Assembly: GCF_024204645.1 (NCBI RefSeq)
Contig: NZ_CP100351.1
Coordinates: 1,426,001-1,490,000 of the forward strand
DNA from: Desulfomicrobium sp. ZS1
GTDB taxonomy: Bacteria > Desulfobacterota > Desulfovibrionia > Desulfovibrionales > Desulfomicrobiaceae
Reading direction: 5' to 3'
Length of the DNA stretch: 64,000 bases
Part shown: positions 28,057-40,100 of the stretch, piece by piece
How the letters are laid out: the number at the start of each line of letters is the position of its first letter
How positions within the stretch are numbered: the stretch's first letter is position 1
Made by a program: the position numbers and the translations under genes
Notes under the pieces: generated by a model
The model's database searches: none
Told to the model about the DNA's origin: nothing
What the model saw: only the letters and a program-made list of their open reading frames with translations

Positions 28057-29127
28057 ATGAAAAATAAAATACGGATTCTTATAGTGGATGATTCGGCCCT
28101 GGTCCGCCAGACACTGACTTCCATCTATTCCTCGGACCCGGAGATCGAGGTCATCGGCGCGGCGGGAGACCCCTTCGCGGCGGCTGAGATCATGCGCGAT
28201 CAGACCCCGGATGTCCTTTCCCTGGATGTGGAAATGCCGCGCATGGACGGAATCACGTTCCTCAAAAAGATCATGACCCAGCACCCCATCCCGACCATCA
28301 TCTGCTCCACCCTGACCGAAAAAAACGCCGAAACGACCATGAAGGCCCTGGAATACGGTGCCGTGTCCATCATCCAGAAGCCCAAAGTGGGCACCAAGCA
28401 GTTCATGGAAGAGTCGCGGATCATGCTCTGCGACGAGGTCAAGGCCGCAGCCAAGGCCAAGGTCAAACAGTATGTCCCCCGAACCTTGAAAGTCAGCCAG
28501 AAACTCAACGCCGACGTCATGCTGCCCAAGGCCGCGTCCAATGCCATGATCCAGACCACCGAAAAGGTTCTCGTGGTCGGAGCCTCAACGGGCGGGACCG
28601 AGGCCCTCTTGACCCTGCTGCAGTCCATGCCGGTAGATTGCCCAGGCATCGTCATTGTCCAGCACATGCCGGAGAAGTTCACGGCCGCCTTTGCCCAGCG
28701 CCTGAATACCCTGTGCGACATCGTGGTCAAGGAAGCCGTCGACAACGACACCGTGCTGCGCGGTCAGGCCCTCATCGCCCCGGGCAATCTGCACATGCTC
28801 CTTAAACGCAGCGGCGCCAGATATTACGTGCAGGTCAAGGAGGGACCGCTGGTTTCCCGGCATCGCCCTTCCGTGGACGTGCTCTTCCGGTCGGCGGCGC
28901 GTTACGCGGGCAAAAACGCGGTGGGCGTCATCATGACCGGCATGGGCGACGATGGGGCCAAAGCCATGCTTGAGATGCACGAGGCCGGAGCCGTGACCGT
29001 GGCCCAGGATGAGGCGTCATGCGTTGTCTTCGGCATGCCCGGCGAGGCCATCAAACTGGGCGGCGTGGATAAGATCGCACCGCTGACCCAGATCGCGCCC
29101 CTGGTTCTGCAATTGTGCCGATCATGA
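28057..29127 (+). CDS. cheB: Chemotaxis-specific methylesterase/deamidase CheB
   Basis: This 356-residue protein has a receiver domain (1-120) with ILIVDDS and the phospho-acceptor D57 in [13 protein letters not shown] linker and a methylesterase domain (about 165-350) follow. The catalytic residues are in [13 protein letters not shown] (Ser), [11 protein letters not shown] (His) and [13 protein letters not shown] (Asp). CheB removes methyl groups from receptors when phosphorylated by CheA. The start at 28057 follows CCGGAG. It lies 94 bases downstream of the CheR-like gene on the same strand. Confidence 0.94.
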   Translation: MKNKIRILIVDDSALVRQTLTSIYSSDPEIEVIGAAGDPFAAAEIMRDQTPDVLSLDVEMPRMDGITFLKKIMTQHPIPTIICSTLTEKNAETTMKALEYGAVSIIQKPKVGTKQFMEESRIMLCDEVKAAAKAKVKQYVPRTLKVSQKLNADVMLPKAASNAMIQTTEKVLVVGASTGGTEALLTLLQSMPVDCPGIVIVQHMPEKFTAAFAQRLNTLCDIVVKEAVDNDTVLRGQALIAPGNLHMLLKRSGARYYVQVKEGPLVSRHRPSVDVLFRSAARYAGKNAVGVIMTGMGDDGAKAMLEMHEAGAVTVAQDEASCVVFGMPGEAIKLGGVDKIAPLTQIAPLVLQLCRS

Positions 29128-29149
29128 TCGGCGGCTCGGCACAAGCGGA

Positions 29150-29545
29150 TTACACCAGACCCAGTTTGCGCAGCTCTTCGATGACCTTGCGCCGTTCGAT
29201 GGGCTTGACCAGATAGGCTGAAGCCCCGCCTTGAAAAAAGGACTGGGTCACGTTCTTCACGTCATCCAGGGCGCTGGTCATGATGACCCTCACTTCATTT
29301 TGCGGCGTCACGCCGCGCTCCTTCTCCCGGTCCCGGATGATCTTCAACGCCTCATGCCCGCTCATGTTCGGCATCATTATGTCCAGAAACATGACATCAT
29401 AGGGCTGGTTCGCCGCCCAGGCCAGTTCGAAAGCCTTGACGGCTTCGACTCCGTCCACGGCGACATCGCACTCTCCGTATTCGAGCAGCAGTTGGTGCAT
29501 GACCTTGCGGCCGACAAAATCATCTTCAACGATCAGTATTCGCAT
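29150..29545 (-). CDS. Single-domain response regulator (CheY-like)
   Basis: This 131-residue stand-alone receiver has RILIVEDDF for the acidic pocket, the acceptor D55 in VMFLDIMMPNMSG, VRVIMTSALDD with the conserved Thr/Ser position, and the lysine in YLVKPIE. A charged insertion (KERGVTPQNE) makes it longer than cheY at 47089. It is convergent with cheB and may be the regulator of this second chemotaxis block or a phosphate sink. Confidence 0.88.
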   Translation of the reverse strand: MRILIVEDDFVGRKVMHQLLLEYGECDVAVDGVEAVKAFELAWAANQPYDVMFLDIMMPNMSGHEALKIIRDREKERGVTPQNEVRVIMTSALDDVKNVTQSFFQGGASAYLVKPIERRKVIEELRKLGLV

Positions 29546-29842
29546 TCAGACCTCTCTGTTTCTGACGGTATTTCAAGACGAACAGGATGATGGTTGCACG
29601 GGATTGTTGTAAAAAGTCGTCATCCCCTTGAAGAAGGGAATCCGTGTCTTTTTAACCGCCTGGAATGAATGAACTTCCACTTGCCCATTTTGGACAGGCG
29701 TTTGCGGGAATGTCATTCAGACTCTTTCGCGATCTTTTGCAGTGGCCTCATGGTTTTATATTTTCAGGGTTGGCTTTTTTTCCTCCGGCCCGGCTCTCTT
29801 TTACGGAGCAGGCCGGCGCCTTTTCTCAAAATTTCGTCTGCG
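29546..29842. other. 297-base intergenic segment with two imperfect inverted repeats
   Basis: No gene is supported here. At about 29609-29635 GTCATCCCCTTGAAGAAGGGAA resembles the REP-like unit near 11251-11421 with a changed loop arm. At about 29785-29820 CCGGCC...GGCCGG with inner GCTC/GGAGC can form a long imperfect hairpin that might end transcription of the hybrid kinase operon. Confidence 0.45.
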
Positions 29843-32800
29843 TCAATCCGCCTGGCGCGCTCCCCTGCGGGGCAGGGACACGACCCTGGCGATTTCCTGG
29901 TTGATTTTACAAATGTCAAAAGGTTTGCTCAGGTAGCCATCCATTTCGGCAGCCAGAAATTTTTCCTGATCCCCGGCCATGGCGTGAGCGGTCAGGGCGA
30001 TAATGGGGATCGTTGATACGTGCGCGAAAGGCGCGGCATGGCGGATGGCCCGGGTGGTCTGGATTCCGTCCAGCACCGGCATCTGAATGTCCATCAGCAC
30101 CAGATCGAAATCATGGACCATGAGTACTTCAAGGGCCTCCTGGCCATCACGGGCCGTTGTGACCACATACCCTGATTTTTCCAGCAGGCGCTGTCCGCAA
30201 AGCAGATTGACCGCATCGTCTTCGACCATGAGCAGGCGCAGGCCGGGCACCCCATCGCATTGTCCGCAGGACGCGACATCTTCCCCGCTGCGATCAGGCG
30301 GCAGCCTAAACGGCAGGGAAACATATACCGACGTACCCTGCCCGGACACTGAATCCAGACAGAGACTTCCGCCCATGCGCTGCACGAGCTTGCGCACGAT
30401 GGTCAGCCCCAGCCCCACTCCCTGATAACGTCTGGTGTAGGAGCCGTCGCTTTGGATGAAAGGTTCGAAGATGTCGCGCTGGGTTTGTTCCGACATGCCA
30501 AGGCCCGTGTCGGTGACACAAAAAAGTAATCGCAGCGGTGCGCCCGCCGTGAACGGAAGGGGCGCGATGTCGACGGTCACGTTGCCTTTGTCGGCGAATT
30601 TGAGGGAGTTGCCGACCAGATTGAAAAGTATCTGCACCAGTCGCGCCTCGTCGCCCAGGACCTCTTTCGGCAGGCGGGGATCCACTCTGACGGAGTAGGT
30701 GATGCCTGCGTCCTTTACGGTCTGTCCGAACAATTCCGTGAGCGCCTTTTTGACATCCATGATGTCGAAGGCATGCTCCCGAAATACCAGCCTGTCCGCC
30801 TCGATCTTTGAAATGTCGAGAATGTCGCTCAGGAGGCGGGTCAGGCGCTCCGATGATTTGATGGCCGTGTGCAGGCATTCTTGTTGCTCCGCGTCCAGGT
30901 TCGAGCCCTGCATGAGCTGCAGCATGCCGAGGACGCCGTTCAAGGGCGTGCGGATTTCGTGGCTCATGTTGGCCAGAAATTCGGACTTGAGCTTGTTCGC
31001 GGCCTCTGCCTCGTCCTTGGCCAGACGCAGGGAATCCTCGATTCGCTTCAGATGGGTCAGGTCGTTCAGAATCGCGTAATAGCCGTCCACGACCCCATGA
31101 CTGGAATAATCGGGAATCAGATAGACATCGACAAAGCGTTCGCCCAGTTCCGGATACGTCAACGTGGCCCCGTAATGCACGGTCTTGCCCTGGAACACCT
31201 GTTCGATATGTCCCCGAGTGGCCTCGAAAGCCTTTTCGCCGATGACCTCCGGGACGGTATTGCCGATAAGGTTCCCGGGCGAGAAAAAACTGGAATACGT
31301 GGCGTTGACAAAGCGGTAGCGCAGATCCTTGTCAATATACGAGACCAGTTGCGGCAGGATGTCGACGATCTTCTTGAAGTTGATGTCGCGCTTGCGCAGC
31401 TCCTCTTCCGTATGGCGGCGTTTGGTGATGTCCTCCTTGATGGCCACATAATGGGTGATCCGCCCATCAGGGTCGAGGATGGGCGCGATGAGGGCGGACT
31501 CCCAGTACAGACTGCCGTCCTTGTGACGATTGCGAAACTCGCCCCGCCACTGCTGACCGGATTCGATCGTGTGCCAAAGCTCCTGATACTCTTCGCGCGA
31601 TTTGTAGCCCGAACCGAGAATGCGGGGATTCTGTCCCCGGGCTTCGTCAAAGGAATATCCCGAAAGCTCCGTGAATTTGGGATTGACGTATTCGATGTTG
31701 CCTTGCGGGTCGGTCATGACGATGCAGACCGGACTCTGTTCGACCATCTGCATCAGCGCGTGCATCCGCTCCTCGGTCCGCACGCGTTCGGAAATGTCCC
31801 GCACGATGCCCCAGGCGTACCTGACGACGCCGTGGTCGTCGTGGACCGCGAAATCCCGCAGTTCCACCGGGAACACGTGCCCGTCCTTGTGGATGTATTC
31901 TTTCCGGTACACCCCCGTGTCGCCGGATGTGAACAGCCTTGTCCAAATCTGGTCCCGCTGCCAGTCATGCCATTTCTCGGGTGTGAGCGCGTAGAAATCG
32001 CCCAGGGCACGCAGCTCCGGCAGCGAATAGCCAGTCATGTCGCAGTACGCCTTGTTGGCATCCAGAAAGCGTCCTTCCGCGTCGGCCAGGATGAACCCGT
32101 CCCGGCTCAGTTCAAAAAGCGCCCGGAAATGCTTTTCGCTCTGGCGGAGCTGCCGCTCGGCCTCCTTGCGCGTGGTGATGTCCCGGCTGAAGGCCAGGAT
32201 GCAGGAGCGGCCGTCTATGCTGGCCCCGGCCGTGGTCACCTCCACGTCGAAGATCGACCCGTCCTTTCTGCGATGCCTGGTCTCAAAAACCGAATTGACT
32301 TGCGAAAAATCGGAAAACAGCTCTTTTATTATCCCTTCGGTCATGTTCGCTTCGTAGTCCCAGGTGCGCAAACCCAGCACCTCGGCGGGAGTGTAGCCGA
32401 GCATGTCCGCAAAGCGCCTGTTGGCTTCGATGATGCGATGGTTCTGGTCGACAACGATAATGGCGTCCAGGCTGCGATCCATGAGCATCTCACGCATGGC
32501 GTCCATTTTCTGCCGCTCCTTTTTTTCCTCCAGCAGCATAGTTTGCTGATAGGCTTTTTCGGACAGGGAGTTGGCGATGACGAATAGGGCATCGGCCACC
32601 CGGCGAAACTGCTCCTCTTCCATGAAAGGCACCGCGTTCATAGCCTCGCGGTATTCCTGCGGGTCGGCACCAATGGTTTTCGCATAGCCGAGCATGGCCT
32701 CCTCGTCTGCGAGGCTGGAGCGCACCTGCCCGATGAGCCAGTTGGCGACATGCCTGCCGCCCACGGTGATGCTCACGCCTGCGTCCCACAACCCGCCGCT

Positions 32801-33082
32801 CATGCAACGTCTTATGCTCGGGCCGTGGGGGTTGTACGCGCCAAGCAGAGCGTCGGAACGCATGCAGTTCTCGCTTCCGGTTCTGGTCCCTCGGATGACT
32901 TGGCTGCAGAGCCGGGTGAAATTGCTTGGCCTGGTTAATGGAATCCCGTCAGGAGAGGTGATCAGGGATGCGACGCCCGTAGCCATGGCAAAGTTGTCCT
33001 GAATATTCTGGACCTCCTGCAGATCGAAGAAATTTTCAAAACGCAGGTCCCCATTATTTTTCAGGAGCATGGTTTTGGTCAT
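29843..33082 (-). CDS. Hybrid histidine kinase with PocR sensor and PAS repeats
   Basis: This 1079-residue soluble kinase begins with a PocR domain (about 14-180). Cysteines C59, C73 and C93 sit in its RLCSQVIRGTRTGSENC and RRCMSGGLWDAG motifs. Four PAS domains follow (about 195-310, 318-438, 440-560, 565-685). The histidine is H708 in [13 protein letters not shown]. The ATPase domain (about 815-930) has an N-box and GVGLGLTIVRKL. The receiver (about 955-1070) keeps the acceptor Asp in LVLMDIQMPVLDG. PocR domains are proposed to bind small hydrocarbons such as propanediols; the glycerol locus lies 3.4 kb away. It is the third gene of a run of three hybrid kinases on this strand, 40 bases after the second. 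Confidence 0.9.
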   Translation of the reverse strand: MTKTMLLKNNGDLRFENFFDLQEVQNIQDNFAMATGVASLITSPDGIPLTRPSNFTRLCSQVIRGTRTGSENCMRSDALLGAYNPHGPSIRRCMSGGLWDAGVSITVGGRHVANWLIGQVRSSLADEEAMLGYAKTIGADPQEYREAMNAVPFMEEEQFRRVADALFVIANSLSEKAYQQTMLLEEKKERQKMDAMREMLMDRSLDAIIVVDQNHRIIEANRRFADMLGYTPAEVLGLRTWDYEANMTEGIIKELFSDFSQVNSVFETRHRRKDGSIFDVEVTTAGASIDGRSCILAFSRDITTRKEAERQLRQSEKHFRALFELSRDGFILADAEGRFLDANKAYCDMTGYSLPELRALGDFYALTPEKWHDWQRDQIWTRLFTSGDTGVYRKEYIHKDGHVFPVELRDFAVHDDHGVVRYAWGIVRDISERVRTEERMHALMQMVEQSPVCIVMTDPQGNIEYVNPKFTELSGYSFDEARGQNPRILGSGYKSREEYQELWHTIESGQQWRGEFRNRHKDGSLYWESALIAPILDPDGRITHYVAIKEDITKRRHTEEELRKRDINFKKIVDILPQLVSYIDKDLRYRFVNATYSSFFSPGNLIGNTVPEVIGEKAFEATRGHIEQVFQGKTVHYGATLTYPELGERFVDVYLIPDYSSHGVVDGYYAILNDLTHLKRIEDSLRLAKDEAEAANKLKSEFLANMSHEIRTPLNGVLGMLQLMQGSNLDAEQQECLHTAIKSSERLTRLLSDILDISKIEADRLVFREHAFDIMDVKKALTELFGQTVKDAGITYSVRVDPRLPKEVLGDEARLVQILFNLVGNSLKFADKGNVTVDIAPLPFTAGAPLRLLFCVTDTGLGMSEQTQRDIFEPFIQSDGSYTRRYQGVGLGLTIVRKLVQRMGGSLCLDSVSGQGTSVYVSLPFRLPPDRSGEDVASCGQCDGVPGLRLLMVEDDAVNLLCGQRLLEKSGYVVTTARDGQEALEVLMVHDFDLVLMDIQMPVLDGIQTTRAIRHAAPFAHVSTIPIIALTAHAMAGDQEKFLAAEMDGYLSKPFDICKINQEIARVVSLPRRGARQAD

Positions 33083-33122
33083 GGCTGGTTTATTCCCGAA
33101 ATAAATTCAAGACAATGTCGAT

Positions 33123-36100
33123 TCATGATTTCTCCGGAAAGCGAATTCCCGTCCTGCGCAGCACGTCCAGCAATTCGCGCGCGCTGACGGGCTTGGCGAT
33201 GTAGTCATCCATTCCGGCGGCCAGGAACTTCTCCCGGTCTCCACTCATGGCGTAGGCCGTCATGGCCACGATGGGGATGCGGGATTTGTCTCCCAGGGAC
33301 GTTTCGGCGCGGATTCCCATCGTGGCCTGCAACCCGTCCATGACCGGCAGCTGCACGTCCATGAGGATCACATCGAAATCATGTTCCCGTAGCAGCGGCA
33401 GCACCTCGCTGCCGTCCGACGCCGTGCGGACTGCGTGTCCGGCCTTTTCCAGGACACGCCGGGCCGCGAACATGCTCACGGCGTCGTCTTCGACAAGGAG
33501 AATGCGCAGCCCTGCCAAATGGCCGTCCGCTCCGCCCTTGACGGGGGCCGGGTCATGGATGGCGGCCTGGCCTGCGGCGGAGGCGGACATGGGCAGGGAG
33601 AAACAGACCGTGGTCCCGTTCGCGGCGCTGTCCACGCACAGGCATCCGTCCATCAGTCCCACGATGCGCTTGACGATGGCAAGCCCCAAACCCGCGCCCT
33701 GATGCCGTCGGACATAGGAATCTTCGCCCTGCACAAACGGGGTGAAAACATCCTTGAGCTGGTGATCGGAAATTCCGGGTCCGGAGTCGGTGACGCAAAA
33801 GAGAACCCTGGGCTCTGTCCCGCCGGGCAAGGGACCGACCTCGACCCTCACGAAACCGGCGCCGGTGAATTTGAGAGAGTTGCCCACCAGGTTGAAGAGC
33901 ACCTGGCGCAGCCGGGATTCGTCTCCCACCAGCATGGGCGGCAGGTTGCCGTCGAGGATGAATTCGAGGCTCAGGTTCTTGCCCTGGGCGGCCAGGGCGA
34001 ACAGTCCCAGGGTGGAAGCCCGCAATTCGCGGGGATCGAAGGGCGCGGCCTGAATGGCCAGTTTGCCGGATTCGATCCGGGCCAGATCGAGAATGTCCGA
34101 GAGCAAGCCGCTTAGCCGTCCGGCCGAGGTGTTGGCCAATTCGAGAAGTTTTTTCTGTTCGCCTGGAAGATCCTGGGAATCGAACACCTGCAGGATGCCC
34201 ATGATGCCGTTCAATGGGGTGCGGATTTCGTGACTCATGTTGGCCAGAAATTCCGACTTGGCCACATTGGCGGCCTCGGCGGCGTCCTTGGCCTGGCGAA
34301 GGTCCCGCTCGTAGCGCTTGCGGTCGGTGATGTCCCTGAAAATGCAGGCGAAGCGCATGGGTGTTGGACGAAACGCGCTGACCTGGTAGAATTTGTCCTG
34401 GGCCGAGGCGTATTCCTCGAAGAATGCAGGCTCTCCCGTCAGCGCCACCTTCCCGTAGGTTTCGATCCAGACCTCTTCGACCAGGGGCAGGACTTCACGC
34501 ACCGTCCTGCCCCGTATGTCCTTGCCTGCAAGCCCGGTGTGCCGCTCGAAGGCCGGATTGACCTCCAGGAAGCGGTAATCAACGGGCCGGCCTGAGGCAT
34601 CGCAGATGATTTCGTGCAGGGCGAACCCGTCCAGCATGTTCTGGAACAGGGTCTCGTAGCGTTGTTCCAGAGCCCTTTTTTCCGTGATGTCCTGAAAGGT
34701 GCCGAGCACCTTGGACACGCACCCGTTCTCCCACACCGCCTCCCCGCTGGTGCGGATTCGTATCCGCTCTCCGCCGACCGGGGTGAACCCTAGCTCTAGG
34801 TCATAGGGCAGGCCATGAGTCACGCAGTTCTCGAATGCCTGGCGAATGAGTTCCCGGTCCTCGGGCTCGTAACAGGCATGGCTGTTTTGGATATGCTCCG
34901 GCGAACCCGGCTCGAACTGATCGGGCGAAAAGCCGTGCAGACGGTAGAGCTCCCGGGTCCAGGTCATGACGCCCTGCGCCACGTCCCACTGCCAGCCGCC
35001 AATGCGGCTCAGGCGCTGGGTCATGTTGAGGAGGGCTTCGCTCTTGGCCAGCTCCTCCTGGGCGCGTTTGTGTTCCAGAATATCCCACAGCAGGGTGCCA
35101 AGCTCGGTCAAGGCCTGCACGTCCTCGGCGGTGTAGTCCGACGGCTTGTTGCCCATCGCCACGATGGCCACGATTTTCTCGGCCCGGAAGACCGGCAAAA
35201 GCATCATGCGGACCAGCGGCGGATGGCCGGAAGGCATCCCCTTCTTGTATCCCAGGGCGGCGTAGTCGTTGTGGACCACTGCCTGGCGCAGGCGCACGCA
35301 ATCCGCCCAGACCCCGGATTGTCCCAGCTCATAGGGCAGGTTTTTATCCTGGACCATGAAGCCGGCACGCAGCGTCCTGGTGGACCAAGCCTGCATGGTC
35401 ATGGTCCGCTGCTCCTCGTCAAGGAAATGCAGGAAGCTCAGCGTGCTGCCGGTCACGGTTTCGGCCTCGTCCAGGGCCTTGCGCAAGAGATCTTTGAGGG
35501 AATGGTTGATGGCGTATTCACCGAGACGCTGGCGGGCGAGCAGGAGGGTTTCACGACGCCTGCGCTCGGTCAGGTCCATGGCGAAAATCGCCACCGCCTC
35601 CACCGAGCCGTCGGAGCCGAGCACCGGGCTCAGGCTGTGGCGCATCCAGCGGCCATGCCGTTCGTCCTCGAAGGCCACGGGCCGGGCGTTGCGCACCAGG
35701 TCCTCGACCATGCGTTTGCGGGTCTGCGCGGCTTCAGGGGGGATGAAATCATAGATGGACCGGCCCAGGCATTGTTCGACGGTCCTGCCCACCCGGGCGG
35801 CAAAGGTCTTGTTGACGGTGATGACCTTGCCGTCCGGTTCGAGCAGCGCCGCGGACTCGTCGATGGAATTGAGCAGGGAGGCCAGGTGGGCCTCGCTTTT
35901 ATGCAGGGCGAGGATGCTGTGCACATGCTCCGTGATGTCAATGTTGGTGCCGAGGATGCCCAGGGTTTCGTCGCCCTTGCGGATGGGAGCGACGATGTCG
36001 TGAAAAATGCGTTTCTCGCCGTTTGGCAGGACGTATTCCTTTTGGCCCTCAAGGACCTCCCCCTCATAGACGCGCTCATTGACCGAGCGCCAGGTGCTGC

Positions 36101-36416
36101 GGATCTCCTCCGAAACGTCGGCGTCATCGACCCTGGTGGTGGACAGATCGCCCCACAGACGCACGGAGGCGTCGCTTTGTATGATGATGTTCTCGTTCAA
36201 ATCCCGAGCCCAGAAATCCAGGGGCAGATTGCGCAGCATGGCCTGCATGAGCGCGTCCTGGTGAGCCAGTGTCTCCTCGGCCTGTGTTGCCGCGCAGGTA
36301 ATGCCTTCAAGTTCGGTCACCCTGCGGCGCAGCGATTCAAGCTCACGCAGTAGATCTTCAGATGCCTGTCCCTGCTCGGGATTAGTCTTCAGGCCGTTTT
36401 CTCGTGTGGGCATCAT
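33123..36416 (-). CDS. Hybrid histidine kinase with PAS, GAF and PAS domains
   Basis: This 1097-residue soluble kinase has an N-terminal coiled coil (about 18-55), two PAS domains (about 65-290), a GAF_2-like domain (about 300-460) and two more PAS domains (about 465-710). The phospho-acceptor histidine is in [15 protein letters not shown], the ATPase domain has GAGLGLAIVKRI, and the receiver has VILMDVQLPVMDG. No membrane segment is visible, so the signal is probably cytoplasmic. Its last PAS (DGFALHEIICD...PVDYRFLEVNPAFERHTGL) is a close relative of the final PAS in the CheB-CheR fusion at 57239. Two ATGs are possible (36416 or 36413). It begins 5 bases after the stop of the preceding kinase, so the two are co-transcribed. 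Confidence 0.9.
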   Translation of the reverse strand: MMPTRENGLKTNPEQGQASEDLLRELESLRRRVTELEGITCAATQAEETLAHQDALMQAMLRNLPLDFWARDLNENIIIQSDASVRLWGDLSTTRVDDADVSEEIRSTWRSVNERVYEGEVLEGQKEYVLPNGEKRIFHDIVAPIRKGDETLGILGTNIDITEHVHSILALHKSEAHLASLLNSIDESAALLEPDGKVITVNKTFAARVGRTVEQCLGRSIYDFIPPEAAQTRKRMVEDLVRNARPVAFEDERHGRWMRHSLSPVLGSDGSVEAVAIFAMDLTERRRRETLLLARQRLGEYAINHSLKDLLRKALDEAETVTGSTLSFLHFLDEEQRTMTMQAWSTRTLRAGFMVQDKNLPYELGQSGVWADCVRLRQAVVHNDYAALGYKKGMPSGHPPLVRMMLLPVFRAEKIVAIVAMGNKPSDYTAEDVQALTELGTLLWDILEHKRAQEELAKSEALLNMTQRLSRIGGWQWDVAQGVMTWTRELYRLHGFSPDQFEPGSPEHIQNSHACYEPEDRELIRQAFENCVTHGLPYDLELGFTPVGGERIRIRTSGEAVWENGCVSKVLGTFQDITEKRALEQRYETLFQNMLDGFALHEIICDASGRPVDYRFLEVNPAFERHTGLAGKDIRGRTVREVLPLVEEVWIETYGKVALTGEPAFFEEYASAQDKFYQVSAFRPTPMRFACIFRDITDRKRYERDLRQAKDAAEAANVAKSEFLANMSHEIRTPLNGIMGILQVFDSQDLPGEQKKLLELANTSAGRLSGLLSDILDLARIESGKLAIQAAPFDPRELRASTLGLFALAAQGKNLSLEFILDGNLPPMLVGDESRLRQVLFNLVGNSLKFTGAGFVRVEVGPLPGGTEPRVLFCVTDSGPGISDHQLKDVFTPFVQGEDSYVRRHQGAGLGLAIVKRIVGLMDGCLCVDSAANGTTVCFSLPMSASAAGQAAIHDPAPVKGGADGHLAGLRILLVEDDAVSMFAARRVLEKAGHAVRTASDGSEVLPLLREHDFDVILMDVQLPVMDGLQATMGIRAETSLGDKSRIPIVAMTAYAMSGDREKFLAAGMDDYIAKPVSARELLDVLRRTGIRFPEKS

Positions 36417-36421
36417 GCTTC

Positions 36422-39574
<3,153 letters not shown>

Positions 39575-39799
39575 TCCATCCCCCAAAAAGTTTGCACTCA
39601 CATCCTGTTGCATTCCACCACCCTGCACCATGGCTTCAACCAGGGTATTCATGTTCACGGGTTTGGGGATGTAGTCGTCCATACCCGCGTCCAGGAAACG
39701 CTCCCTGTCCTTGCTCATGGCGAAAGCGGTCACGGCGATGATGGGAATCCGGGCTTTGCCGCTGAGGGACTGATTCGCTCGGACGCGCCGGGTCGCCTT
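39575..39799 (-). pseudogene. Remnant of a receiver domain from a lost hybrid kinase
   Basis: In the frame directly upstream of the kinase start, 75 codons encode the C-terminal half of a receiver. They read KATRRVRANQSLSGKARIP, then an IIAVTAFAMSKDRERF stretch and GMDDYIPKPVNMNTLVEAM. This matches the same region of all five hybrid kinases here. The acceptor Asp and everything before it are missing; a TGA (39803-39805) precedes the fragment. It runs without a stop into the kinase gene, so a fused product starting at GTG 39733 is formally possible but would bury the signal peptide. Confidence 0.8.
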
Positions 39800-39967
39800 T
39801 ACTCATTCAGCTGGCCCTGTTGGCGAGTATGAAATAGCCAATGTTTTGTGGTCAACATGTTTTTTGAAAATCTGCCGAAAGCGCTATCGTCATGCATGCC
39901 GGTGCAGGCTGCGGGCCGCCGTCACGCATCTGCCCCAGAAATCACTATTTTTGTGGGTATTTTCCCC

Positions 39968-40058
39968 TTGTCAGACAAACGGCTTGTCGACAACGGCACA
40001 AACGCGGCCTTCATGCCCGCAATACGTCTCAAATAAATAATTTGCGCGTCCGACAAAT
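39968..40058. promoter_or_regulatory. Three GTC-GACAA operator-like sites
   Basis: TTGTCAGACAA (39968-39978), TTGTCGACAA (39984-39993) and GTCCGACAAA (40048-40057) share a GTC(N)GACAA core; the first two are palindromes. They lie 43-133 bases before the XRE-PAS start, a usual place for autoregulation by a Cro/CI-type protein. Confidence 0.45.
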
Positions 40059-40064
40059 AAATGC

Positions 40065-40094
40065 TTGCCCAAGAAAAACTGACTACCATATCAT
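40065..40094 (+). promoter_or_regulatory. Candidate promoter giving a leaderless XRE-PAS transcript
   Basis: TTGCCC (40065-40070) and TATCAT (40089-40094) have an 18-base spacer. Transcription would start close to the ATG at 40101, and no ribosome site precedes that ATG, so the message may have no leader. Confidence 0.4.
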
Positions 40095-40100
40095 AGACAC

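Larger units (their letters stand above)
39803..40100. other. 298-base divergent control region
   Basis: This gap lies between the receiver remnant and the XRE-PAS gene and must hold the promoter of the three-kinase run and of the regulator. The right half is AT-rich and contains three GTC/GAC palindromic words and a promoter-like pair (separate entries). Short frames here (60-64 codons) have no ribosome site or recognisable motif. Confidence 0.5.

Noticed and set aside
30869-32587. 572-codon plus-strand frame inside the PocR kinase
   Set aside because: Opposite-strand image of PAS repeats; no ribosome site or motif.
39846-40040. Short plus frames before the XRE-PAS gene
   Set aside because: Three overlapping frames of 62-70 codons, none with a ribosome site or recognisable motif; region looks regulatory.
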